NCBI GenBank assembly: GCA_035935655.1 | Contig: DASYWW010000040.1 | Coordinates: 186,001-250,000 of the forward strand | Length of the DNA stretch: 64,000 nt | Reading direction: 5' to 3' | Origin: Candidatus Bathyarchaeia archaeon | GTDB lineage: Archaea; Thermoproteota; Bathyarchaeia; 40CM-2-53-6 | Shown: positions 26,201-32,586 of the stretch, one piece after another | Layout of the letters: each line of letters begins with the position of its first letter | How positions within the stretch are numbered: the first letter of the stretch is position 1 | Notes under the pieces: model-generated | What the model was told of the DNA's origin: nothing | Seen by the model: only the letters and a program-made list of their open reading frames with translations | The model's database searches: none | Made by a program: the position numbers and the translations under genes

Positions 26201-26500
26201 CTAGAGGACTCGTACTGCGTTTTTGCAATCTGGGCAGTACTGGTATAGTGCTATCAGATCTTTGTATTCCTGTTCTTCTCCCAAACTATGGGACGTATAC
26301 ACTAACACGTTCACGAGCGGTTTTGAACACGCGTAGTGACGACCATCCTCTGAAGTGGACACTTCGACTCGGGCATCTGGAATCTTGGCTTTCTTCAGTT
26401 CGGCGAGCAACTGTTCCAAGCTCGTGGCCGTAAATTCCTGGAAGGGCATGTGTGGAATGCCTCCGGCAATCTTACTTTTCACCCTGGAAGGATGTGCCAT
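26201..26500 (-). CDS. Unknown small protein with CPDC motif
   Basis: From ATG at 26500 this gives 99 residues: MAHPSRVKSKIAGGIPHMPF, a helical LEQLLAELKKAKIPDARV, and a C-terminal YQYCPDCKNAVRVL. A third Cys is in HYACSKPLV. The C-x-x-C near the end may bind a metal or be redox active. I recognise no family. The frame is open to 26614 (GTG), but the first 38 residues look non-coding and a TATA-like TGTTAAG at about 26610 would fall on that start; ATG at 26563 is an alternative. Confidence 0.5.
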   Translation of the reverse strand: MAHPSRVKSKIAGGIPHMPFQEFTATSLEQLLAELKKAKIPDARVEVSTSEDGRHYACSKPLVNVLVYTSHSLGEEQEYKDLIALYQYCPDCKNAVRVL

Positions 26501-26810
26501 CTCTAAGACCTGAGCCCGATTCTTGCCGCGTTCCAAGATACGTGGAGCATGAACGTCTCGCATAAGCGCCAAGTATCGTGGCTGGACAAGTTGAAGTGTC
26601 AGAAGACTTAACACTCACACTCCGCCGAACGAATCCAGTTGTCATATTCGCCCAGCAAAGACTTAGTCACGCCCTAGTATTCACTGGAACCTCCACCACC
26701 CGAAATTGCGAGTCGTGAAAGGTTTCAAATATTCTAATCCTGCACTTGTCGTCTACCGTTATCTATGATTTCACTACGACGAGGTCAGTTAGCAAGTTCA
26801 ATCAAGACCG

Positions 26811-26819
26811 GGAGGTGAT
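26811..26819 (+). promoter_or_regulatory. Strong Shine-Dalgarno sequence that points to an ATT start
   Basis: GGAGGTGAT is complementary over nine bases to the archaeal 16S rRNA 3' end. The core GGAGG is 6 nt before ATT at 26822, which directly follows an in-frame TAG at 26819-26821. The nearest standard start in frame is ATG 26873, 57 nt from the core and out of reach of this site. Confidence 0.6.
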
Positions 26820-26821
26820 AG

Positions 26822-27091
26822 ATTACGATTTTCGTCAGTTTAGCGAAGTGGAAGCAGAAACCAACTCCAGAAATGATCCGGGAGGCTGACAAACTGTGGG
26901 ACCTGTTGAGAAAAGAAGGCGGCAAAGTAGTTAGCGCCTACTGGACGATCGGGAGATACGACGCTATAGTCACCCTTGAAGCCCCTAGTGAGAGAGCCGC
27001 GCTGAAAGCCTTGATGAGATGGGGAGACTATCTCAACACCGAAACGCTGGTCGCAGTTCCCAGAGAAGAGGCCGTAAAACTCGTGGCATGA
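26822..27091 (+). CDS. GYD-domain protein, probable ATT start
   Basis: From ATT the protein is 89 residues: TIFVSLAKWKQKPTPEMIRE, KVVSAYWTIGRYDAIVTLEA, then ERAALKALMRWGDYLNTETL. This is the GYD family, a small alpha-beta domain (ferredoxin-like) whose members normally start M-x-x-(Y/F)-(I/V)-x-L-x-x-W; GRYDAIV is the hallmark. Starting at ATG 26873 would delete the first strand. Function of GYD proteins is not established. A T-tract follows the stop. Confidence 0.8.
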   Translation: MTIFVSLAKWKQKPTPEMIREADKLWDLLRKEGGKVVSAYWTIGRYDAIVTLEAPSERAALKALMRWGDYLNTETLVAVPREEAVKLVA

Positions 27092-27122
27092 GTCGCCATA
27101 TCGATCGACTCCTGCCTCCCCA

Positions 27123-27129
27123 TTTTTTT
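27123..27129 (+). terminator. T-tract terminator after the GYD gene
   Basis: Seven T residues about 30 bp past the stop at 27091, typical of intrinsic archaeal termination. Confidence 0.4.
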
Positions 27130-27208
27130 CTATTGCTCTTAGTATGCCTCAAGTTAAGAGACGATAGAAGTTGCGATGTCGCGGAGGTCTCCGATGAATC
27201 CCGATTCC

Positions 27209-27257
27209 AAAAAAATGGGTTTAGTCGATAGCACTAGCTGATGCATCCTCGCATCAG
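27209..27257 (-). terminator. Hairpin plus T-tract downstream of the HMG/YABBY-like gene
   Basis: On the minus strand a perfect 7-bp stem CTGATGC/GCATCAG with a 6-nt loop (27238-27257) is followed about 22 nt later by seven T residues (complement of 27209-27215). It lies 21 bp after the gene's end at 27279. Confidence 0.35.
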
Positions 27258-27278
27258 ACCTGATTGCGGTGTGAATAG

Positions 27279-27665
27279 TCAGTACTGTTGGGTTGGTGAT
27301 TGGTAGTCTTGTCGCATTGAAGAGCTCATGGATGATGTCGAGCTGTCTCTTTCTTTCCATGCTTTGACAGCGTCGACCATGCTCATTCCTTGCGTCATCT
27401 TCCCTTTCAGGAAGAGGTTGTACTCGCTGGGTTTCCGTTTCTCTTTCTTGGCGCCTTTCTTGCCAAGCTGGGAGATTGTTGACTCTTGCTGAGCTATCGT
27501 GCTTTGCTGTTTCTTGAGCATCTCTGAATGCGACTTTATGGTACTCATCGTGCTCTTGAAGTCCTTGATCAGCGATGTATGGTTCTTTTCGAGCGCTGCT
27601 AGTTTTGTCTTCAACTTGTTTATGTCCGCGAGGATGGACTTTGGTATTCCTGACGTTTTCGGCAT
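27279..27665 (-). CDS. Coiled-coil protein with HMG/YABBY-like C-terminal motif
   Basis: 128 residues. Residues about 10-72 form a coiled coil (LADINKLKTKLAALEKNHTS, then SHSEMLKKQQSTIAQQESTI). A basic linker KKGAKKEKRK leads to PSEYNLFLKGKMTQGMSMVD and AVKAWKER. The string RKPSEYNLFLK resembles the start of HMG-box and YABBY domains (RxPSAYNxFM), and the following helix with a Trp matches their second helix. The tail is Ser/Gln-rich. This suggests a small DNA-bending or chromatin-like protein that oligomerises by its coiled coil; this is inference from motif similarity. It is followed by a hairpin/T-tract. Confidence 0.65.
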   Translation of the reverse strand: MPKTSGIPKSILADINKLKTKLAALEKNHTSLIKDFKSTMSTIKSHSEMLKKQQSTIAQQESTISQLGKKGAKKEKRKPSEYNLFLKGKMTQGMSMVDAVKAWKERDSSTSSMSSSMRQDYQSPTQQY

Positions 27666-27862
27666 AGTTATTTGCTGATACGATGAGAAGAAAAGGGTTC
27701 CGTATGATTCAGAAACATGCGCTAATCATCGAAAAAACAGGCGTTTAGGACGCACCTACTAGAGGATCGAGCGCCCATTCCAGAAAATGCGAGCTTGGCA
27801 GGCTCCCATAAAGCTGGAGAAAGATACCGGTAGATTCAGAGAAAGGTTGAGATTTGGAGGTA

Positions 27863-28387
27863 TCAGCATGAGCTGCTGCTGAAGTTCTGAACTGTGCTGT
27901 CGGAAGCCGCCTCAACCGCGCCGTACAGCCCCGCTACAACGGTGGCGCTGACCGCCAGGACAAGCTTCGATGACGGAGGAAGAACCGGTTGGTTGGCGGC
28001 TGGATTAAGGGTTGGATGTGTGAATGGGAGGCTGAAGGTTATGCCTTGACCGGGTCCGAACGAACCATCGCTCTGAGTAGTCGTCCCGAGACCCAAACCA
28101 TCGACCGACAGAGTGAAACTAATGTGACTTAGACTGGTCTGGAGTGACGACGTGCTCCAGATCGAGCCTCGAATGTTGAAGTTCAGTGTCTTCAGTGAAG
28201 TCGACAAGTCCGTGGTGCAAGATCTTGAGATGTTGAACATCTTAACAGTGAGTCCGCGGATGGAGGTGTCGCTCATTATTCCGTATGCGGCCGATGCTGA
28301 ATAGGCGAGAATCAGAATGACGGCAACGATGAATTTCCAACCTCCAATTCGAAAGCGTCTCTGAGGCGTTTCGGTGTTGTCGGTCAT
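27863..28387 (-). CDS. Membrane-anchored protein with LEA14-like domain
   Basis: 174 residues: a cytosolic basic N-terminus, one membrane anchor (FIVAVILILAYSASAAYGIM, about residues 19-38), then an extracytoplasmic beta-rich region containing LNFNIRGSIWSTSSLQTSLS and ISFTLSVDGLGLGTTTQSDG, which has the pattern of LEA type-2 domains. The last 35 residues are again hydrophobic then Ser-rich, ending in Cys. I know no specific function. A TATA-like TCATAAAG lies about 30 bp upstream, so it has its own promoter although it follows the stomatin gene. Confidence 0.5.
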   Translation of the reverse strand: MTDNTETPQRRFRIGGWKFIVAVILILAYSASAAYGIMSDTSIRGLTVKMFNISRSCTTDLSTSLKTLNFNIRGSIWSTSSLQTSLSHISFTLSVDGLGLGTTTQSDGSFGPGQGITFSLPFTHPTLNPAANQPVLPPSSKLVLAVSATVVAGLYGAVEAASDSTVQNFSSSSC

Positions 28388-28471
28388 ACGGGAACGAGCG
28401 TTAGATGTCTTTATGAAACTTGCACGAGCTGGTTCGAGGCCGTTTCGACGCGTGGCCTGACCTTCCCATCG

Positions 28472-29440
28472 TTAACGAGGCGACGGGTCTTCCTCGGGAA
28501 GAGCCTTCCCCTCGGTGGACTCTTCGACAAATCCTTTCAACCGTGACACAAGGCTCGTGAACTCCATCGGAAATATGTACTTGGTCGATGGAGACTTTCC
28601 GATTTCCTTCAAAGCGTCTAGGTATTGGAGAGCCATAGTTTTTGCGTCTATGTTCTTGGCTGCTGAGAAGATGAGGGCCAGCGCTTGCGCGTAGCCGTCC
28701 GCCACAAGAACCTGGGACTGTTTGTTTCCTTCTGCAACGAGGATTGCGGATTGCTTTTGTCCTTCCGCCTGGAGTATGGCTGCGTTCTTCGCTCCTTCGG
28801 CTTTGAGTACGGAGGACTCTCTGATACCGTCGGATTCGGTGACTAGCGCTCGCCTGCTTCTCTCGGCGGTCATCTGTTTGACCATTGCGTCTTGAACGTC
28901 TTTGGGCGGTCTGATTTCTCGTATCTCAACGTTGGTCACTTTAATTCCCCATCGTTCTGTCACTTCGTCGAGCCTTGTTCGCAGGATCGAGTTGATCTGC
29001 TCTCTCTTGGACAAGAGCTCGTCGAGAGGTATGTCACCGACAACGGCTCTGAGGGTTGTGGTAGCTAGTCCGACTGAGGCGCCGGTAAAGTTCTGCACTT
29101 GGACAATGCTCGCTGAAGCGTCAACGACCTTGTAGTAGATGAGGAAGTCGATGTCTACGGGGGCGTTGTCTTTCGTGATCGCGGTCTGGTGAGGGACCTC
29201 CAGGTATCTTTCTCTCAAGTCTACTTTGACGAGCCTGTTGATAACCGGGAAGATGAGAACGATTCCTGGTCCTTTTGAGCCCTTCAGTCTGCCGAATTGG
29301 AACTGGACGACGCGTTCGTATTCTCGTATGATCTTGACGGAGGAGGCGAAAATCCCTAGAACTATTATGATGAGGAGAACTATTCCGAGTATTCCGACGA
29401 TGGTGGATGTTTCTAGTTGAAGGACGAGGGAATCGAACAC
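28472..29440 (-). CDS. Stomatin/SPFH-domain membrane protein
   Basis: 322 residues: an N-terminal membrane segment (IVGILGIVLLIIIVLGIFAS), then the SPFH domain (REYERVVQFQFGRLKGSKGP, VDLRERYLEVPHQTAITKDN, LDEVTERWGIKVTNVEIREI) and a long Ala/Glu/Gln-rich helix with repeats KAEGAKNAAILQAEGQKQ. This is the prokaryotic slipin type, forming large membrane-associated oligomers. It starts 4 bp after the NfeD-like gene; such pairs are a conserved stomatin operon. Confidence 0.93.
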   Translation of the reverse strand: MFDSLVLQLETSTIVGILGIVLLIIIVLGIFASSVKIIREYERVVQFQFGRLKGSKGPGIVLIFPVINRLVKVDLRERYLEVPHQTAITKDNAPVDIDFLIYYKVVDASASIVQVQNFTGASVGLATTTLRAVVGDIPLDELLSKREQINSILRTRLDEVTERWGIKVTNVEIREIRPPKDVQDAMVKQMTAERSRRALVTESDGIRESSVLKAEGAKNAAILQAEGQKQSAILVAEGNKQSQVLVADGYAQALALIFSAAKNIDAKTMALQYLDALKEIGKSPSTKYIFPMEFTSLVSRLKGFVEESTEGKALPEEDPSPR

Positions 29441-29444
29441 GTCT

Positions 29445-30794
29445 CTATGCCTCCCTTCGCTCTACGACCAGCTTCAATCCTTGGACATCTTTGACCCTGA
29501 CCTTTGTTCCTTTTGACAGACTTTCCGAGGAGGTTACGGTGTAGTCTTCGGAGCTGATTGTTGCCGTGCCGTACTCGCCCGCTTTCACATCAGATGTCAA
29601 ATATCCTTCCTTTCCTATTATAGCCTTGGGATTAATGCTCAGAGGCTGTCGCATGGTCGCTTCGCGTATCTTGTAGAGGTAGACGCTTCCAAAAACGACG
29701 CCTCCGCCTACAAGTCCTAGAATGATGTATGTCAATATCCCAATAACAGGATTCGGAAGCGTCCCCGTCGGTTGATTGGGACCCGGTGCAGGCGCCGGGA
29801 GACTGAAAACTAGAATGAAGCCTACGATGAAGATTACAACGCCGATTGTTGCGCTGATCCCATGATGTGTCTTGAGTTCGAAGAAGATGAAGAGGGCCCC
29901 TATCAACATCAGGATTATTGAGACAATAGAGGCTCCGAATACTCCGAGACCGACAAGCGCTAAGGCTATGGCTGCTGCCCCTACAACCGATATTACAATT
30001 GTTGGGTGGTAGACGTCGGCGAGGATGGCGAATGTTCCAAGGAGGAATAATATCCCGTCAAGGTTCGGGTCACTTAGGATCGATAAGACGGAAGATCTAA
30101 TCCCGGGAGTATGGATGTCCCCGCACTGCGAGCCACAGATGGCGAGAAGTGCTTCGTTTGTGGACGCGACGTTGATCACTTTGTCAACGACATGGTTGCT
30201 CAGGGCCTCACAATTATTGATGGCTTGGCACGAGAATGAGCGTCCTTTGGTGACCATGAGAGCTGTGCCGTTGCTGTTCCTGTAGCTCGGCGTAATGGAG
30301 ACCATGAATGCGGTGAAGCCATTGATGTCCTTCGTGAGAGTCGTGTTCTCTTCGCCGACGGGAATGCCGTAAACGATGGGAGTTGCTGAGCCGATTGTCG
30401 TGCCCGGAACGATGGTTATGTTTGTTGATGCTTCTGCGATGTATGCTCCCGCGCTGAACGCGTGCGCGCCGAATGGTGCTATTAGGGCCGTGAAATTGTT
30501 GCCGGCGCCTCTATATTTCGAGATAGCTGTGATGATGTTGTCCATGTTCTGGCCGTTACCGCCGAACGTGTCCAGGACCAGGACGAAATTGTGAATGCCC
30601 TGACTTGTTGCGTCGTTGATGGAGGAGACGACAAAGTCTTCGGTTCCGGGGTCTATGTTCGCGTTAATCGCTGCCACATAGTAGCTGGAACTTGCTCTCA
30701 CCGGTGGTGAAAGTGAAGACTGCAAGGTGAGGAAGATGAAGAGAGCAAGTACTAGGATACTGATCCTACGGGCGTGGCGAAACCGCTCCTTCAA
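29445..30794 (-). CDS. NfeD-like membrane serine protease (stomatin operon partner)
   Basis: 449 residues: signal peptide (ISILVLALFIFLTLQ), a ClpP-fold protease domain (VLVLDTFGGNGQNMDNIITA, catalytic Ser in AHAFSAGAYIAEAS), four or five membrane helices (about residues 235-370), and a C-terminal OB-fold NfeD domain (IIGKEGYLTSDVKAGEYGTA). In Pyrococcus the homologue cuts the C-terminus of its stomatin partner. The start is TTG 30794; no better one is visible before the signal peptide. It heads the two-gene operon with the SPFH gene. Confidence 0.9.
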   Translation of the reverse strand: MKERFRHARRISILVLALFIFLTLQSSLSPPVRASSSYYVAAINANIDPGTEDFVVSSINDATSQGIHNFVLVLDTFGGNGQNMDNIITAISKYRGAGNNFTALIAPFGAHAFSAGAYIAEASTNITIVPGTTIGSATPIVYGIPVGEENTTLTKDINGFTAFMVSITPSYRNSNGTALMVTKGRSFSCQAINNCEALSNHVVDKVINVASTNEALLAICGSQCGDIHTPGIRSSVLSILSDPNLDGILFLLGTFAILADVYHPTIVISVVGAAAIALALVGLGVFGASIVSIILMLIGALFIFFELKTHHGISATIGVVIFIVGFILVFSLPAPAPGPNQPTGTLPNPVIGILTYIILGLVGGGVVFGSVYLYKIREATMRQPLSINPKAIIGKEGYLTSDVKAGEYGTATISSEDYTVTSSESLSKGTKVRVKDVQGLKLVVERREA

Positions 30795-31270
30795 GATAAG
30801 ATTCTACTTGTATCTTGAAATTGGTTAGGCATAAGCATACCCTCAGCAATGAAGTCCTGGCTATCTCGAACCGAGAGGTTTGTTCGGCGCATCGGTTCTA
30901 AGAGCGTTAGCCACCCGTCGAAGGATCATGGAGGGTTTTTCGTTGCCAAGGCCGCTATTGCCTTGATGAGAGGTAGAAGCTGACCGCTCTTGCGTCGTGA
31001 GGGTCGCTCGCTAGTCCCCCCTTTTTGTCGAGGGGATTTCCCGTCTGGCGCTGATAATGGGCGAGTCTTGCCGATCAAGGCATGGTCCGGGCATGGATTG
31101 GTCGAGGGTTTGCGGGGCTACCAGCGTGGATACGGCGTGTTTCAAGAGTGATTGTTCAGATCTTGATTCAGGGCTGAGAATGGGCGATTTTCCAAGACTC
31201 TTGAGATTCGACGGTCGGGGTACGACAATGGGAAGCTATTCAAGAGATTAGCAAAGCCACGGACCCTGTC
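30795..31270. other. 476-bp stretch with no convincing gene
   Basis: No frame on either strand looks like protein. It contains a direct near-repeat GCTGATAATGGGCGA (31051) and GCTGAGAATGGGCGA (31173), and an inverted repeat TCAAGAG (31142) / CTCTTGA (31198) that could close a stem over the second copy. TGATGAG (30964) followed by CTGA (30980) resembles C/D-box elements but no proper D box follows. A structured non-coding RNA is possible; I cannot name one. The left end carries the NfeD promoter. Confidence 0.3.
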
Positions 31271-32287
31271 ATGAACCTGGAATTGATGCGCTATTTTTCC
31301 CGACAAACGACAGTCCAAGAGATTGGAGTTGCAGGCCTTGCGAGGTTGCAATCAGCCAAGCTAGCGGTCGTAGGTACGGGAGGAGTTGGAAGCGCCGCGG
31401 CCTACTTTCTAGCCAGCCAAGGCATAGGACACCTGAAACTAATCGATCAGGACATTGTTGAAGAGAGCAACCTGCACCGGCTAATCGGGGTGGAGAAGAA
31501 GGATCTTCACCAGCCAAAGGCAGAGGCGCTCGCGCGAAAACTGAGCTCGCGTCACCCATGGACAGAAACCGAAGCAATAGTTGAGACGCTCCGATCAGGC
31601 AACATTTCGCAGCTGTTAGATGACATAGAGTTGATTGTTGATGGGACGGATAACCTCCGGACAAGATATCTTCTAAACAGGTTTGCCATGGAAAACCACA
31701 TTCCCTATCTGTTCACGAGTGCGATCGCGAACCAGGGCCACCTCTCCCTGTTCAATCCTCCAGCCACCCCATGCCTTGAGTGCCTGATACCCAACTCGGG
31801 CGTAGAGTCCGTAGAAACGTGCGAGTTCACAGGCGTAACCCCTACGGTCGTTGGGATCATCGGGACTCTCGCAGCAACAGAGGCTGCAAAGAAAGTGCTT
31901 GAACTGCCCACAAGAATTCAAGGGCGCTTGCTGACTATAGATCTGGCAGGACCAGACTTCGTGTTCACAACGATCGCGAAGAAGCAGAACTGTGATGTAT
32001 GCAACGGCTCTTCACACAAGACGATTGCATCAGACAAGGTGGTAATGTTATGCGGCGACAATGTTGCCAATATCTTCCCCAAAAGAGATGTTGTAATAGA
32101 CCTTCAATCCCTCAAAACCAGGGTTCCAAAGGAATCAGTAGTCGCCAGTTCGGAGTCAGTCTTTGTTTACACCAAACAGCTCCACAGAGTATCTGTCTTC
32201 AAGACAGGTCGACTGCTTATCGGAAATGTCCCCACAGAAGAAGCGGCGAGGCAAATTGCGAGCGAAATCTGGAAGGAGATACTCTAA
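31271..32287 (+). CDS. ThiF/MoeB/HesA-family E1-like adenylyltransferase
   Basis: 338 residues. The ATP-binding core has LAVVGTGGVGSAAAYFLASQ and LIDQDIVEESNLHRL, then LIVDGTDNLRTRYLLNRFA. Two zinc Cys pairs are present: TPCLECLIP and NCDVCNG. A candidate catalytic Cys is in VETCEFTGVTPTVVG. About 85 residues follow the zinc site, ending TKQLHRVSVFKTGRLLIGNV. Such enzymes activate ubiquitin-like sulfur carriers (SAMP, MoaD or ThiS) by C-terminal adenylation. No MoaD/ThiS gene is adjacent, so protein modification versus sulfur transfer stays open. Confidence 0.88.
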   Translation: MNLELMRYFSRQTTVQEIGVAGLARLQSAKLAVVGTGGVGSAAAYFLASQGIGHLKLIDQDIVEESNLHRLIGVEKKDLHQPKAEALARKLSSRHPWTETEAIVETLRSGNISQLLDDIELIVDGTDNLRTRYLLNRFAMENHIPYLFTSAIANQGHLSLFNPPATPCLECLIPNSGVESVETCEFTGVTPTVVGIIGTLAATEAAKKVLELPTRIQGRLLTIDLAGPDFVFTTIAKKQNCDVCNGSSHKTIASDKVVMLCGDNVANIFPKRDVVIDLQSLKTRVPKESVVASSESVFVYTKQLHRVSVFKTGRLLIGNVPTEEAARQIASEIWKEIL

Positions 32288-32369
32288 CGTTAGAACGAAC
32301 TACCACTTAGCTCGGATTCAGTTCATGGCCACCGTCGGGCATCCGGGAAACAGCCTGGTTTTCAACAAG

Positions 32370-32377
32370 CTTATACA
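32370..32377 (+). promoter_or_regulatory. TATA box of the tRNA-Cys gene
   Basis: CTTATACA, predicting transcription near 32399-32402 and a leader of about 15 nt before the mature tRNA 5' end at 32416. Confidence 0.5.
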
Positions 32378-32423
32378 GTTCAGGCAAGCTCGGTCCAAAT
32401 TGCCGGGGGCACGAGGCCGGGGT

Positions 32424-32439
32424 TGGCTTGTCCACCGAA
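32424..32439 (+). other. tRNA-Cys intron 1, between positions 8 and 9 (16 nt)
   Basis: Removing these bases gives T8-G9 and a normal D-arm. The bulge-helix-bulge has outer pairs GGC/GCC (32415-32417 with 32441-32443), central CGG/CCG plus a G-A mismatch, 5' bulge GTT, 3' bulge AAG and an inner GG/CC hairpin. The mismatch makes exact cut sites less sure than for the other two introns. Confidence 0.65.
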
Positions 32440-32468
32440 GGCCGATCGGCTCAGGCGACGGGCTGCAG

Positions 32469-32483
32469 ATAAATCTCGTAGCA
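32469..32483 (+). other. tRNA-Cys intron 2, canonical 37/38 position (15 nt)
   Basis: The anticodon stem forms the outer helix. Exon bases CTGC (32463-32466) pair with GTAG (32478-32481) as a four-pair central helix. The 3-nt bulges are AGA and CAA, each cut after the second base. This is an ideal bulge-helix-bulge with an 8-nt loop and no inner stem. Confidence 0.88.
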
Positions 32484-32494
32484 ACCCGTAGTAA

Positions 32495-32517
32495 GCATCC
32501 AGCAATGGATGGCTGAA
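32495..32517 (+). other. tRNA-Cys intron 3, between positions 48 and 49 (23 nt)
   Basis: Outer helix CCCG (32485-32488) with TGGG (32519-32522); central helix TAGT with GCTG (includes two G-U pairs); bulges AAG and AAG; inner six-pair stem CATCCA/TGGATG with a GCAA tetraloop. Excision leaves the standard five-base variable loop. Confidence 0.85.
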
Positions 32518-32586
32518 GTGGGTTCGACTCCCACCCCCGGCTCCACGACATAGATGGATCGTCTTGTAGCGAAACGGGATTGAATC

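Larger units (their letters stand above)
32416..32545 (+). tRNA. tRNA-Cys (GCA) with three introns
   Basis: Four exons (32416-32423, 32440-32468, 32484-32494, 32518-32545) join to a 76-nt tRNA with encoded CCA. Acceptor GCCGGGG pairs with CCCCGGC; U8 and G9; D-arm GCC/GGC with loop GATCGGCTCA; anticodon stem ACGGG/CCCGT with loop CTGCAGA (anticodon GCA); five-base variable loop AGTAA; T-arm GTGGG-TTCGACT-CCCAC; discriminator U73, an identity element of tRNA-Cys. Acceptor and T-arm closely match known archaeal tRNA-Cys. Without removing the introns no canonical fold is possible. It lies 128 bp after the ThiF-like gene and 41 bp before the surface-protein gene. Confidence 0.9.

Noticed and set aside
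27154-27360. 68-residue minus-strand frame after the HMG-like gene
   Set aside because: It overlaps that gene out of frame, and contains the hairpin and T-tract that look like its terminator.
30964-31013. C/D-box guide RNA (TGATGAG ... CTGA ... CGTGAG)
   Set aside because: Box C and D' look acceptable, but C' is weak and the final D box would be CTAG, so the pattern is not better than chance.
31057-31251. 64-residue plus-strand frame in the gene-free stretch
   Set aside because: Composition is Cys/Arg/Ser-random, with no ribosome site and no continuity with neighbours.
32402-32545. Reading the tRNA from the first GCCGGGG, or as a class II tRNA with a long variable arm
   Set aside because: The first copy is followed by GC instead of U8, and the long 'variable arm' is better explained as a bulge-helix-bulge intron; anticodon GCA with U73 means tRNA-Cys, which has a short variable loop.
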